From the NCBI GenBank assembly GCA_016870695.1, contig VGAV01000135.1:1-6666 (forward strand): a stretch of 6,666 bases of DNA. Reading direction: 5' to 3'. Positions 1 to 6,047 of this stretch are shown here, one piece after another. A model generated the notes under the pieces. That model saw nothing but the letters and a program-made list of their open reading frames with translations. It was not told the origin of the DNA and searched no databases. A program made the position numbers and the translations under genes. The first letter of the stretch is position 1. The number at the start of each line of letters is the position of its first letter. This DNA is from Actinomycetota bacterium (lineage in GTDB: Bacteria; Actinomycetota; Actinomycetes; Actinomycetales; Microbacteriaceae).

Positions 1-1
1 C

Positions 2-298
2 GAGGAGCGCAAGGAGCGCATCCTCGACTCGCTCTCCCGCTACTACGGACCCGAGGCGAAAGAGCCCGTCGTCTACTACGAGAGCGACTGGGGCACCGAG
101 GAGTGGACGCGCGGCGCCTACGCCGGTAGCTTCGACCTCGGCGGCCTGCACCGCTACGGCGCCGACCTGCGCGAGCCCGTCGGCCCCCTCCACCTCGCGT
201 GCAGCGACATGGCCGGCGCCGGGTTCCAGCACGTCGACGGGGCGATCCGCCAGGGCCGCCGCGCGGCCGGGGAGATCCTCGGGCGGACGCGCGGATGA
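2..298 (+). CDS. Flavin monoamine oxidase, putrescine oxidase-like (3' part only)
   Basis: This is the C-terminal 98 residues of an FAD-dependent amine oxidase; the 5' part lies outside the window. The family oxidises a primary amine to an aldehyde, releasing ammonia and hydrogen peroxide, in the cytosol. The visible part has the typical end of the fold: a DWGTEEWTRGAY segment, then LHLACSDMAGAGFQHVDGAIRQGRRAA, which matches the FAD-contacting AGTE...GYMDGAVESG region of monoamine oxidases. In mammalian MAO the residue before the Tyr of SGGCY is the Cys that binds FAD covalently. Here it is Ala (codon 116-118), as in bacterial putrescine oxidases, so FAD should be bound non-covalently. The stop overlaps the next start (ATGA, 295-298), so translation is probably coupled. 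The neighbouring permease and aldehyde dehydrogenase support a polyamine or other amine substrate, but the substrate cannot be read from this fragment. Confidence 0.88.
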   Translation, partial: EERKERILDSLSRYYGPEAKEPVVYYESDWGTEEWTRGAYAGSFDLGGLHRYGADLREPVGPLHLACSDMAGAGFQHVDGAIRQGRRAAGEILGRTRG

Positions 299-1167
299 GC
301 GGCGACCGCGTCGTCGTCGGGTACACCGCCACCGACGCGGGCGCCGACGCGCTCGCGCTGGGGGCCCGACTGGGTGCGGCACTGGGCGCGCCCGTGCATG
401 CGGTCGTCGTCCTGCCCTCCGCCGAGAACAACGTCTCGATCCCGACGGACGCCGGCTACGAGCGTCTCGTCCAGGACACCGCCCGCGGATGGCTTCGCGA
501 GGCCGTGGCGCCGTATCCCGGCATCCATGGTCATGTCCGTTCCGCCCACGCGGTGTCGGACGGGCTCGTCGCCGCCGCCGAGGAGTTCGGCGCCGGCGTG
601 ATCGTCGTCGGCACCGGCGGGGGAGCGCCCCGCGGACGGCACCGCCTCGGAACCACCGCCGAGGAGCTCGTGCACTCCGCGCCGGTCCCCGTCGCCCTGG
701 CGCCCGAAGGGGCGCGCGAGGTGGACCCGTCCGTCGGGCTGCCGCGCGTCACCGCCGCGATCGGCACCCGCCCCGGAGCCGACGTCCTGCTCGACACCGC
801 GGCATCCCTCTCCCGTCGTTCGCAGGCGCCCCTGCGGCTGCTCTCGCTCGCGGGCGTCGACCTGCCCGGCCGCGTGGACGCCTCGCTCACGCGTCTGACC
901 GGCCAGGCGCACGCCCAGAGCGTGCTCGACGCCGTCCGCACGGCCCTTCCCGCGGAGATCGAGGCCGAGGCCGTCGTCGGCGCCGGCTCCGACATCGAGG
1001 ACGCCGTCTCGCGCATCGACTGGCATCCCGGCGAGGTCGCCCTCGTCGGCTCGAGCCGTCTCGCGCAGCCGCGGCGCCTCTTCCTCGGCTCCACCGCAGG
1101 CCGGATCCTCCGCGCCCTCCCCGTCCCCATGATCGTGGTGCCGCGCACCTCGGAGGCCTCCTCATGA
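295..1167 (+). CDS. Universal stress protein, tandem UspA domains
   Basis: A 290-residue cytosolic protein made of two UspA-like domains (about 4-137 and 150-284). The first ends with the nucleotide-binding signature G-2x-G-9x-G-(S/T), seen as G106, G109 and G119-T120. In the second the same loop is G252, R255 and G265-S266-T267, so one glycine is replaced by Arg. The Asp usually found near the start of each domain (VGxDGS) is also missing: the first reads VVVGYTATDAG and the second AAIGTRPGAD. Nucleotide binding is therefore plausible for domain 1 and doubtful for domain 2. I chose the ATG at 295, which overlaps the oxidase stop by 4 bases and begins MSGDRVVVGY, a normal Usp first strand. 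An in-frame ATG at 199 would add 32 Arg-rich residues from inside the oxidase gene. No good Shine-Dalgarno lies near 295, which favours translational coupling. Its job in this operon is unknown. Confidence 0.87.
   Translation: MSGDRVVVGYTATDAGADALALGARLGAALGAPVHAVVVLPSAENNVSIPTDAGYERLVQDTARGWLREAVAPYPGIHGHVRSAHAVSDGLVAAAEEFGAGVIVVGTGGGAPRGRHRLGTTAEELVHSAPVPVALAPEGAREVDPSVGLPRVTAAIGTRPGADVLLDTAASLSRRSQAPLRLLSLAGVDLPGRVDASLTRLTGQAHAQSVLDAVRTALPAEIEAEAVVGAGSDIEDAVSRIDWHPGEVALVGSSRLAQPRRLFLGSTAGRILRALPVPMIVVPRTSEASS
1152..1156 (+). promoter_or_regulatory. Ribosome binding site of the APC permease
   Basis: GGAGG lies 7 bases before the ATG at 1164 and inside the end of the stress-protein gene. 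It supports 1164 as the true start of the permease, even though the same reading frame is open much further upstream (to 489). Confidence 0.75.
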
Positions 1168-2726
1168 CCAGCTCCCCGGGCGGCGCGAGCCCCGCGCCCG
1201 ACAGCGCCGTCACCACCGGTATCTCCAACAAGGGCCTGCGGGTCGGCTCGATCGGCATGATCGGCGCCGTCGTCATCGGCATCTCGACCATCGCCCCGGC
1301 CTACACGCTCACCGGCGCGCTCGGCCCCACCGTATCGGCCGTCGGTTTCCAGGTGCCGGCGATCATCCTCGTCGGCTTCATCCCCATGCTCCTGGTGGCG
1401 CTCGGCTATCGCGAGCTGAACTCGAGGATGCCGGATGCCGGCACCTCCTTCACCTGGGCAGCCCGCGCCTTCGGTCCGTGGGTGGGGTGGATGGCGGGCT
1501 GGGGGCTGATCGCCGCCACCGTCATCGTGCTGTCGAACCTCGCCGGCATCGCGGTGGACTTCCTCTTCCTGCTGATCGCGCAGATCACGGGCAACGCCGA
1601 GATCGCCGAGCTCACCCGCGTCGTGCCCATCAACGTCGCGGTGTGCCTGCTGTTCATGTTGCTGGCCACGGTCGTGTCGTACCGGGACCTGCAGACCACG
1701 CAGCGCCTGCAGTACGGCCTGGTGGGCTTCCAGATCCTCGTCCTGCTGGTCTTCGCGGGAGCCGCCGTCGTCGAGATGCTGAACGGCAACGCGTTCGACG
1801 CCAGCCCCGTGGAGCTGTCGTGGTTCAACCCGTTCGAGGTCCCGTCCTTCAGCGCCTTCGCCGCCGGGCTCTCGCTGTCGATCTTCATCTTCTGGGGATG
1901 GGACGTCATCCTCACCATGAACGAGGAGACGAAGGACCCCGACAAGACGCCGGGTCGTGCCGCGACCGTCACGGTGTTCCTCATCGTCGCGCTGTACCTG
2001 CTCATCGCCGTGGCGCTGCTGATGTTCGCCGGCAACGGCACCGGAGAGCTCGGCCTCGGCAACGAGGACATCCAGGAGAACGTCTTCTTCCACCTGTCGG
2101 GGCCGATCCTCGGACCGCTCGCGTTCCTCGTCTCGCTCGCGGTGCTCACCAGCTCGGCATCCTCGCTCCAGGCGACCTTCGTGGGGCCCGCCCGCACGCT
2201 GCTGGCGATGGCGCACTACGACGCGCTGCCGAGGAAGTTCGCGAAGGTGAGCCCCCGCTTCTTCACCCCCGGTTACGCCACCATCGTCTCGGCGATCGTC
2301 GCCTCGGCGTTCTACGCCGTCATGCGCGTGCTGAGCGAGAACGTCCTCACCGACACCATCACGGCCCTCGGCGCCATGATCTGCTTCTACTACGGCATCA
2401 CCGCTTTCGCGTGCGTCTGGTACTTCCGCAAGCAGTGGTTCGACTCGGCGCGCAACGTGTTCCTGACGCTGCTGGCGCCGCTGATCGGCGGGCTCATCCT
2501 CGCGGTGCTGTTCGTCACCACCCTCATCGACAGCGCGAGCCCCGACTACGGCTCGGGCTCGGAGATCGGCGGCGTCGGTCTCGTGTTCGTGATCACCGTC
2601 GTGATCATCGTGGTCGGACTCGTGCTGATGATCGCCCAGCGCATCGCGAGTCCCGGCTTCTTCCGGGGTGAGACGCTGGGACGCGACGCCCCCGCCAGTG
2701 CACGCCGCCGCCGCCTCACGCCCTGA
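1164..2726 (+). CDS. APC-family amino acid/polyamine permease
   Basis: A 520-residue inner-membrane transporter of the amino acid-polyamine-organocation family. About twelve hydrophobic segments are visible, near residues 33-55, 62-84, 104-126, 155-173, 184-204, 230-250, 267-289, 314-336, 370-390, 396-418, 432-454 and 469-491; a further hydrophobic stretch at 127-142 may extend helix 3. Family marks are [13 protein letters not shown] in helix 1 (the unwound substrate-binding region), [23 protein letters not shown] leading into helix 3, FWGWD in helix 6, then [14 protein letters not shown] and the [14 protein letters not shown] loop. The N-terminus is short and cytosolic, and the C-terminus ends in an Arg cluster. 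The start overlaps the stress-protein stop (ATGA, 1164-1167). Placement between an amine oxidase and an aldehyde dehydrogenase suggests import of the amine that feeds the pathway, but APC transporters cover many amines and amino acids, so the substrate is an inference. Confidence 0.9.
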   Translation: MTSSPGGASPAPDSAVTTGISNKGLRVGSIGMIGAVVIGISTIAPAYTLTGALGPTVSAVGFQVPAIILVGFIPMLLVALGYRELNSRMPDAGTSFTWAARAFGPWVGWMAGWGLIAATVIVLSNLAGIAVDFLFLLIAQITGNAEIAELTRVVPINVAVCLLFMLLATVVSYRDLQTTQRLQYGLVGFQILVLLVFAGAAVVEMLNGNAFDASPVELSWFNPFEVPSFSAFAAGLSLSIFIFWGWDVILTMNEETKDPDKTPGRAATVTVFLIVALYLLIAVALLMFAGNGTGELGLGNEDIQENVFFHLSGPILGPLAFLVSLAVLTSSASSLQATFVGPARTLLAMAHYDALPRKFAKVSPRFFTPGYATIVSAIVASAFYAVMRVLSENVLTDTITALGAMICFYYGITAFACVWYFRKQWFDSARNVFLTLLAPLIGGLILAVLFVTTLIDSASPDYGSGSEIGGVGLVFVITVVIIVVGLVLMIAQRIASPGFFRGETLGRDAPASARRRRLTP

Positions 2727-2737
2727 CAACGAAACGA

Positions 2738-2744
2738 AAAGGAG
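2738..2744 (+). promoter_or_regulatory. Ribosome binding site of the aldehyde dehydrogenase
   Basis: AAAGGAG lies 4 bases before the ATG at 2749, in the 22-base gap after the permease stop. It fixes the start at 2749 rather than at the in-frame GTG at 2668, which lies inside the permease gene. This is one of the strongest Shine-Dalgarno sites in the operon and should give the enzyme independent initiation. Confidence 0.8.
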
Positions 2745-2748
2745 CACC

Positions 2749-4110
2749 ATGAGCGACTACGCCGTCGTCAATCCCGCCACCGGTGAGACCCTCGCCGAGT
2801 ACGACACGTTGAGCGACTCCGGTGTCGAGGACGCCATCGCCTCCGCCTACGACGGGTACCGGGCCTGGTCGCGCACCGCCCCGGCCGAGCGCGCCGAGGC
2901 CCTGCGCCGTGTCGCCCAGCTGCACCGCGATCGCCGCGACGACCTCGCCGCGATCATCGTGCGGGAGATGGGCAAGCCGCTCGAGGCGGCGCTGGGCGAG
3001 GTCGACTTCGCGGCCGACATCACCGAGTACTACGCCGACAACATCGACAAGATCACCGGTGACAGTCCGCTCGACATCCTCGGCGAGGGCACGGCCGTGA
3101 TCCGGCGCTCGCCGCTGGGCGTGCTGCTCGGCATCATGCCGTGGAACTTCCCGTACTACCAGGTCGCCCGCTTCGCCGCCCCGAACCTCGCGGTCGGCAA
3201 CACGATCCTGCTCAAGCACGCTCCGCAGTGCCCGGAGTCAGCGGAGGCGCTGCAGACGATCTACCGCGACGCGGGCCTGCCCGAGGGTGCGTACGTCAAC
3301 ATCCGCGCCACCAACGACCAGGCCGCGACCATCATCGCCGACCGTCGCGTGCAGGGCGTGTCGGTGACGGGCTCCGAGCGGGCGGGGGCGGCGGTCGCCG
3401 AGATCGCCGGTCGCAACCTGAAGAAGGTCGCGCTCGAGCTCGGCGGGTCGGACCCCTTCATCCTGCTCTCCACGGATGACCTGGATGCCGCCGTGCAGGC
3501 CGCCGTGGACGCGCGCCTGGACAACAACGGGCAGTCCTGCAACGGCGCGAAGCGCTTCATCGTGATCGACGAGCTCTACGACGCCTTCCTGTCCAAGTTC
3601 AGCGCCGCGCTCGGCGAGGCCAAGGTCGGCGACCCCTTCGCCGAGGACACGGTGCTCGGACCCCTGTCGTCGCTCACCGCGGCCGAGCGCCTCGACGAGC
3701 AGGTGCAGCGTGCGGTCGCCCAGGGCGCCACCGTCGAGGTGGGCGGCACCCGCGACGGCGCCTTCTATCCTGGCACGGTGCTCACGGGCGTCACGAGCGA
3801 CATGGACGCGTACGGCGAGGAGTTCTTCGGCCCCGTCGGCACCGTCTACCGCGTCGCGAGCGAGGACGAGGCGATCGAGCTCGCCAACGACACCGGCTAC
3901 GGTCTCGGCTCCTACGTCTTCACGACGGATGCCGCCCAGGCCGAGCGCATCGCCGATCGGATCGAGGCCGGAATGGTCTACGTCAACGTCGTTCTCGCAG
4001 ACTCGCCCGAGCTGCCCTTCGGCGGGGTCAAGCGCAGCGGCACCTCGCGCGAGATGGGTCTGCTGGCGGCAGACGAGTTCGTCAACAAGAAGCTCATCCG
4101 CACCGCCTGA
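2749..4110 (+). CDS. Aldehyde dehydrogenase, succinate-semialdehyde dehydrogenase-like (Sad/GabD2 type)
   Basis: A 453-residue cytosolic NAD(P)-dependent aldehyde dehydrogenase of normal length for the Sad (YneI)/GabD2 branch. It begins with the usual NPATGE segment. Catalytic landmarks are all present: PWNFPYY with the oxyanion Asn133, cofactor Lys156, the general base Glu230 in LELGGSDPF, the nucleophile Cys264 in [12 protein letters not shown], Glu358 in EEFFGPV, and the C-terminal [11 protein letters not shown]. The cofactor loop reads [10 protein letters not shown], close to the KHAPN type I remember from E. coli Sad, not the KPAE type with a Glu that favours NAD. In this operon it could oxidise the aldehyde made by the amine oxidase (4-aminobutanal if the substrate is putrescine) or succinate semialdehyde from GABA. 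No GABA aminotransferase is visible in the window. A hairpin follows the stop after 10 bases. The family call is firm; the substrate is less sure. Confidence 0.9.
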   Translation: MSDYAVVNPATGETLAEYDTLSDSGVEDAIASAYDGYRAWSRTAPAERAEALRRVAQLHRDRRDDLAAIIVREMGKPLEAALGEVDFAADITEYYADNIDKITGDSPLDILGEGTAVIRRSPLGVLLGIMPWNFPYYQVARFAAPNLAVGNTILLKHAPQCPESAEALQTIYRDAGLPEGAYVNIRATNDQAATIIADRRVQGVSVTGSERAGAAVAEIAGRNLKKVALELGGSDPFILLSTDDLDAAVQAAVDARLDNNGQSCNGAKRFIVIDELYDAFLSKFSAALGEAKVGDPFAEDTVLGPLSSLTAAERLDEQVQRAVAQGATVEVGGTRDGAFYPGTVLTGVTSDMDAYGEEFFGPVGTVYRVASEDEAIELANDTGYGLGSYVFTTDAAQAERIADRIEAGMVYVNVVLADSPELPFGGVKRSGTSREMGLLAADEFVNKKLIRTA

Positions 4111-4120
4111 GTCGCGTGTC

Positions 4121-4152
4121 GTCCCCCGGTCCGGTTCGCCAGGCCGGGGGAC
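4121..4152 (+). terminator. Stem-loop after the amine-catabolic operon
   Basis: A perfect 9-bp stem (GTCCCCCGG at 4121-4129 with CCGGGGGAC at 4144-4152) encloses a 14-base loop, 10 bases after the dehydrogenase stop. No T tract follows (the next bases are ATGACATAG), so it is a terminator only of the GC-rich, U-poor actinobacterial kind. It could also just protect the 3' end of the mRNA. Confidence 0.55.
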
Positions 4153-4164
4153 ATGACATAGACT
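4135..4164 (+). promoter_or_regulatory. Possible promoter for tRNA-Trp, secE and nusG
   Basis: TAGACT (4159-4164) fits the actinobacterial -10 pattern TAnnnT. TTCGCC (4135-4140), 18 bases upstream, is a weak -35 match (3 of 6). The predicted start near 4171 would leave a leader of about 113 bases before the tRNA. The -35 part lies inside the stem-loop that closes the upstream operon. No better pair was seen between 4111 and 4283. Confidence 0.35.
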
Positions 4165-4283
4165 GGGGAGTGCAGTCGAAATCTGCAATCTTTCGCCGTG
4201 CCCGGTGGGCATGCGGCTCTTTCCCCCGGAGAGGCCTTCGCGAGAGCGGGCGGATTTCGAACCCGGAGCCCGCATGGGTTCTT

Positions 4284-4356
<73 letters not shown>

Positions 4357-4399
4357 CGCACAGCGCACGCTGGCAACGAGAAATGACCTAGGTGGTTCG

Positions 4400-4675
4400 A
4401 TGACGCAGGACGAGGCGAAGGGCGAGATCGTCGCTGACCGCGGCGCGCCCCGCGAGAAGAAGCCGAACTTCTTCGCGCGGATCGCTCTTTTCATCCGCCA
4501 GGTCTTCGCGGAGCTCCGCAAGGTCGTCACCCCCACCCGCCAGGAGCTTCTCAAGTTCACGGCCGTGGTTCTCGGCTTCGTCGTCGTCATGATGGCGATC
4601 GTGTACGGCCTCGACGTGCTGTTCGTGTGGCTCACCAGCGCCGTCTTCGGCGTTCCCGGTACCGCCGGCGCCTGA
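4400..4675 (+). CDS. secE: Preprotein translocase subunit SecE
   Basis: A 91-residue short-form SecE, the clamp-like subunit that stabilises SecY in the SecYEG protein-export channel. Residues 1-22 are a charged cytosolic tail. The stretch [27 protein letters not shown] (24-50) is the amphipathic helix and hinge typical of the family, including the KVVTPTRQE core. One transmembrane helix follows at about 53-79. Actinobacterial SecE normally has this single helix, unlike the three helices of E. coli SecE. The ATG at 4400 has an AGGTGG Shine-Dalgarno at 4390-4395, 4 bases away. The position between tRNA-Trp and nusG confirms the call. The genes are probably cotranscribed, with a 61-base gap to nusG. 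Confidence 0.96.
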   Translation: MTQDEAKGEIVADRGAPREKKPNFFARIALFIRQVFAELRKVVTPTRQELLKFTAVVLGFVVVMMAIVYGLDVLFVWLTSAVFGVPGTAGA

Positions 4676-4692
4676 CCGGCGTCTCGGCGATC

Positions 4693-4719
4693 GCGCCCTG
4701 CCACGAGCGGGCGCCCTGC
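4693..4719 (+). repeat. Direct repeat with hairpin potential before nusG
   Basis: GCGCCCTGC occurs twice in the secE-nusG gap (4693-4701 and 4711-4719). The first GCGCCC (4693-4698) can also pair with GGGCGC at 4709-4714, giving a 6-bp stem with a 10-base loop. The second repeat overlaps the 3' arm of that stem. The structure ends just before the nusG ribosome binding site. It may be chance in GC-rich DNA. Confidence 0.35.
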
Positions 4720-4722
4720 AAC

Positions 4723-4729
4723 GGAAGAG
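4723..4729 (+). promoter_or_regulatory. Ribosome binding site of nusG, deciding a GTG start
   Basis: GGAAGAG lies 7 bases before the GTG at 4737. This spacing picks GTG as the start, giving [11 protein letters not shown]; there is no ATG start nearby in this frame. Confidence 0.7.
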
Positions 4730-4736
4730 ATCACCA

Positions 4737-5891
4737 GTGTCTGAAAGATATGTCGACGACGCCGATTGGGCGACGGCCGCCGAGCAGTCCAGTGAGGACG
4801 ACGAGGCGCAGGAGGGCAGCGTGCTCGCGTCGCAGGAGCGCGCCTCCGACTCCGCCGAGCACAGCGCGATCCACGTGGTCGCCGACGACGACACCGACGA
4901 CGAGGGCGACCTCGGCGACATCGACATCACCGACCCGGAGGCGGACGCGATCGTGAACGACGCTCTCGAGATCGACGAGACCAGCGAGGCCGAGGCCGCC
5001 GCCGAGGTCCTCACCGACTCCCTCGCGGAGGAGCAGGCCGAGGAGGCCGCCGAGGCCGCCGACGAGGTCACCCCCTACGACGGCCCCGACGTGAACGGCG
5101 AGCCCGACGAGCCGGTGCTCGACGAGGACTTCGTCGAGGAGGTCGGCGCCGCTGCTTCCGTCGTCGACGAGGTCGAGGCATCCGAGTCGCCTGCCGACGC
5201 CGCGGAGGCTCCGGTGGACCTGGACGACGACGCCGTGGCATCCATCGACTCCGAGGACGACGAGGACGCCGACCCCTACGAGACCTTCCGCACGGAACTG
5301 CGGTCGCTCCCGGGGAAGTGGTACGTCATCCACTCCTACGCGGGCTTCGAGCGCAAGGTGAAGGCCAACATCGAGCAGCGCAAGTCGACGCTCGAGGTCG
5401 AGGACGACATCTACCAGATCGAGGTCCCGATGGAGGACGTCGTCGAGATCAAGAACGGCCAGCGCAAGATGGTCACGCGCGTGCGCATCCCCGGCTACGT
5501 GCTGGTGCGCATGGACCTCAACGAGGACACCTGGTCGGTCGTGCGTCACACCCCCGGTGTCACCGGCTTCGTGGGCAACGCCCACAACCCGACGCCGCTC
5601 CGCTTCGAGGAGGCCTTCAACATGCTGAAGAGCCTCGTCGAGGTCAAGGAGTCCGCTCCCGCCAAGGCCGGCGCCGCCAAGGGCGCACCCGCGGCGCAGC
5701 GCGTCATCCCCGCCGAGGTCGACTTCGAGACCGGCGAGACCATCACCATCAAGGAGGGCTCGTTCGCGGGTCTTCCCGGCACGATCAGCGAGATCAAGCC
5801 CGAGAGCGGCAAGCTCACGGTGCTCGTGTCGCTGTTCGAGCGCGAGACCCCGGTCGAGCTGTCGTTCGACCAGGTCACCAAGATGGTCTGA
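4737..5891 (+). CDS. nusG: Transcription elongation/antitermination factor NusG with long acidic N-terminus
   Basis: A 384-residue NusG, which binds RNA polymerase and couples it to Rho or the ribosome. Residues 1-180 are a low-complexity acidic extension: by my count 67 are Asp or Glu and only 2 are Arg or Lys. The NGN domain starts at about 192 with [23 protein letters not shown] and includes [19 protein letters not shown] and [11 protein letters not shown], running to about 302. A linker rich in Ala, Lys and Pro (303-325) leads to the KOW domain (about 327-384), with [21 protein letters not shown] and the conserved end [11 protein letters not shown]. coli NusG has 181 residues, so the extension roughly doubles the protein. 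Acidic N-terminal additions are known in actinobacterial NusG; this one is long. The start is GTG with GGAAGAG upstream. A strong hairpin closes the unit 15 bases after the stop. Confidence 0.96.
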   Translation: MSERYVDDADWATAAEQSSEDDEAQEGSVLASQERASDSAEHSAIHVVADDDTDDEGDLGDIDITDPEADAIVNDALEIDETSEAEAAAEVLTDSLAEEQAEEAAEAADEVTPYDGPDVNGEPDEPVLDEDFVEEVGAAASVVDEVEASESPADAAEAPVDLDDDAVASIDSEDDEDADPYETFRTELRSLPGKWYVIHSYAGFERKVKANIEQRKSTLEVEDDIYQIEVPMEDVVEIKNGQRKMVTRVRIPGYVLVRMDLNEDTWSVVRHTPGVTGFVGNAHNPTPLRFEEAFNMLKSLVEVKESAPAKAGAAKGAPAAQRVIPAEVDFETGETITIKEGSFAGLPGTISEIKPESGKLTVLVSLFERETPVELSFDQVTKMV

Positions 5892-5906
5892 CACCCGTCG
5901 CCTCGA

Positions 5907-5942
5907 GAACGCCCCGCCCGGCTCGCGCCCGGCGGGGCGTTC
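5907..5942. terminator. Strong GC-rich terminator hairpin after nusG, possibly two-way
   Basis: A perfect 12-bp stem (GAACGCCCCGCC at 5907-5918 with GGCGGGGCGTTC at 5931-5942) continues, past a C-C mismatch, into 3 more base pairs and the tetraloop TCGC (5923-5926). It starts 15 bases after the nusG stop. Only a very short T run (TT, 5940-5941) is present and it falls within the stem end, so the U tract is poor. Because the next gene converges from the other side, the symmetric hairpin could stop transcription from both directions. Confidence 0.75.
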
Positions 5943-6047
5943 CCGCGTCTGCCGCCGGTCGAACTGACCACCACGCGGGAGCGTTTACCGGGGCCCCGCG
6001 CGCACATTCCCGTGCGTCGACCGGGTGCGCGATGACAGCCGAGCAGG

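Noticed and set aside
199..294. Earlier ATG start for the stress protein
   Set aside because: It would add 32 Arg/Pro-rich residues read out of frame from the oxidase end. The domain begins naturally at 295.
1152..1161. Palindrome GGAGGCCTCC covering the permease ribosome binding site
   Set aside because: It has no loop, so it could form at most a 3-bp hairpin; it is probably a by-product of the Shine-Dalgarno next to Glu-Ala-Ser codons.
489..1163. In-frame upstream extension of the permease (a 745-residue fusion)
   Set aside because: The added 225 residues are Arg-rich and lie in the wrong frame of the stress-protein gene. GGAGG at 1152-1156 and the ATGA overlap set the start at 1164.
531..2750. 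Minus-strand 739-residue open frame opposite the stress protein and permease
   Set aside because: The composition is dominated by Arg, Asp, Glu, Gly and His, as expected from reading GC-rich codons backwards. The sense strand holds two clear protein families.
4196..4217. Short hairpin TGCCC-GGT-GGGCA before tRNA-Trp
   Set aside because: Only 5 Watson-Crick pairs plus a wobble extension, with no associated signal. The 4121-4152 stem is the better end for the upstream operon.
4250..4266. TTCGAACCC, which on the minus strand resembles a tRNA T-arm (GGGTTCGAA)
   Set aside because: No matching acceptor, anticodon or D arm could be placed on the minus strand around it.
4731..5894. Minus-strand 387-residue open frame opposite nusG
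   Set aside because: A Leu/Val/Gly/Asp-rich shadow of the acidic GAG/GAC-rich nusG codons; NusG on the plus strand is certain.
6000..6017. CGCAC/GTGCG hairpin as a minus-strand terminator
   Set aside because: The stem is 5-6 pairs with no T tract; the 5907-5942 hairpin is far stronger and can serve both directions.
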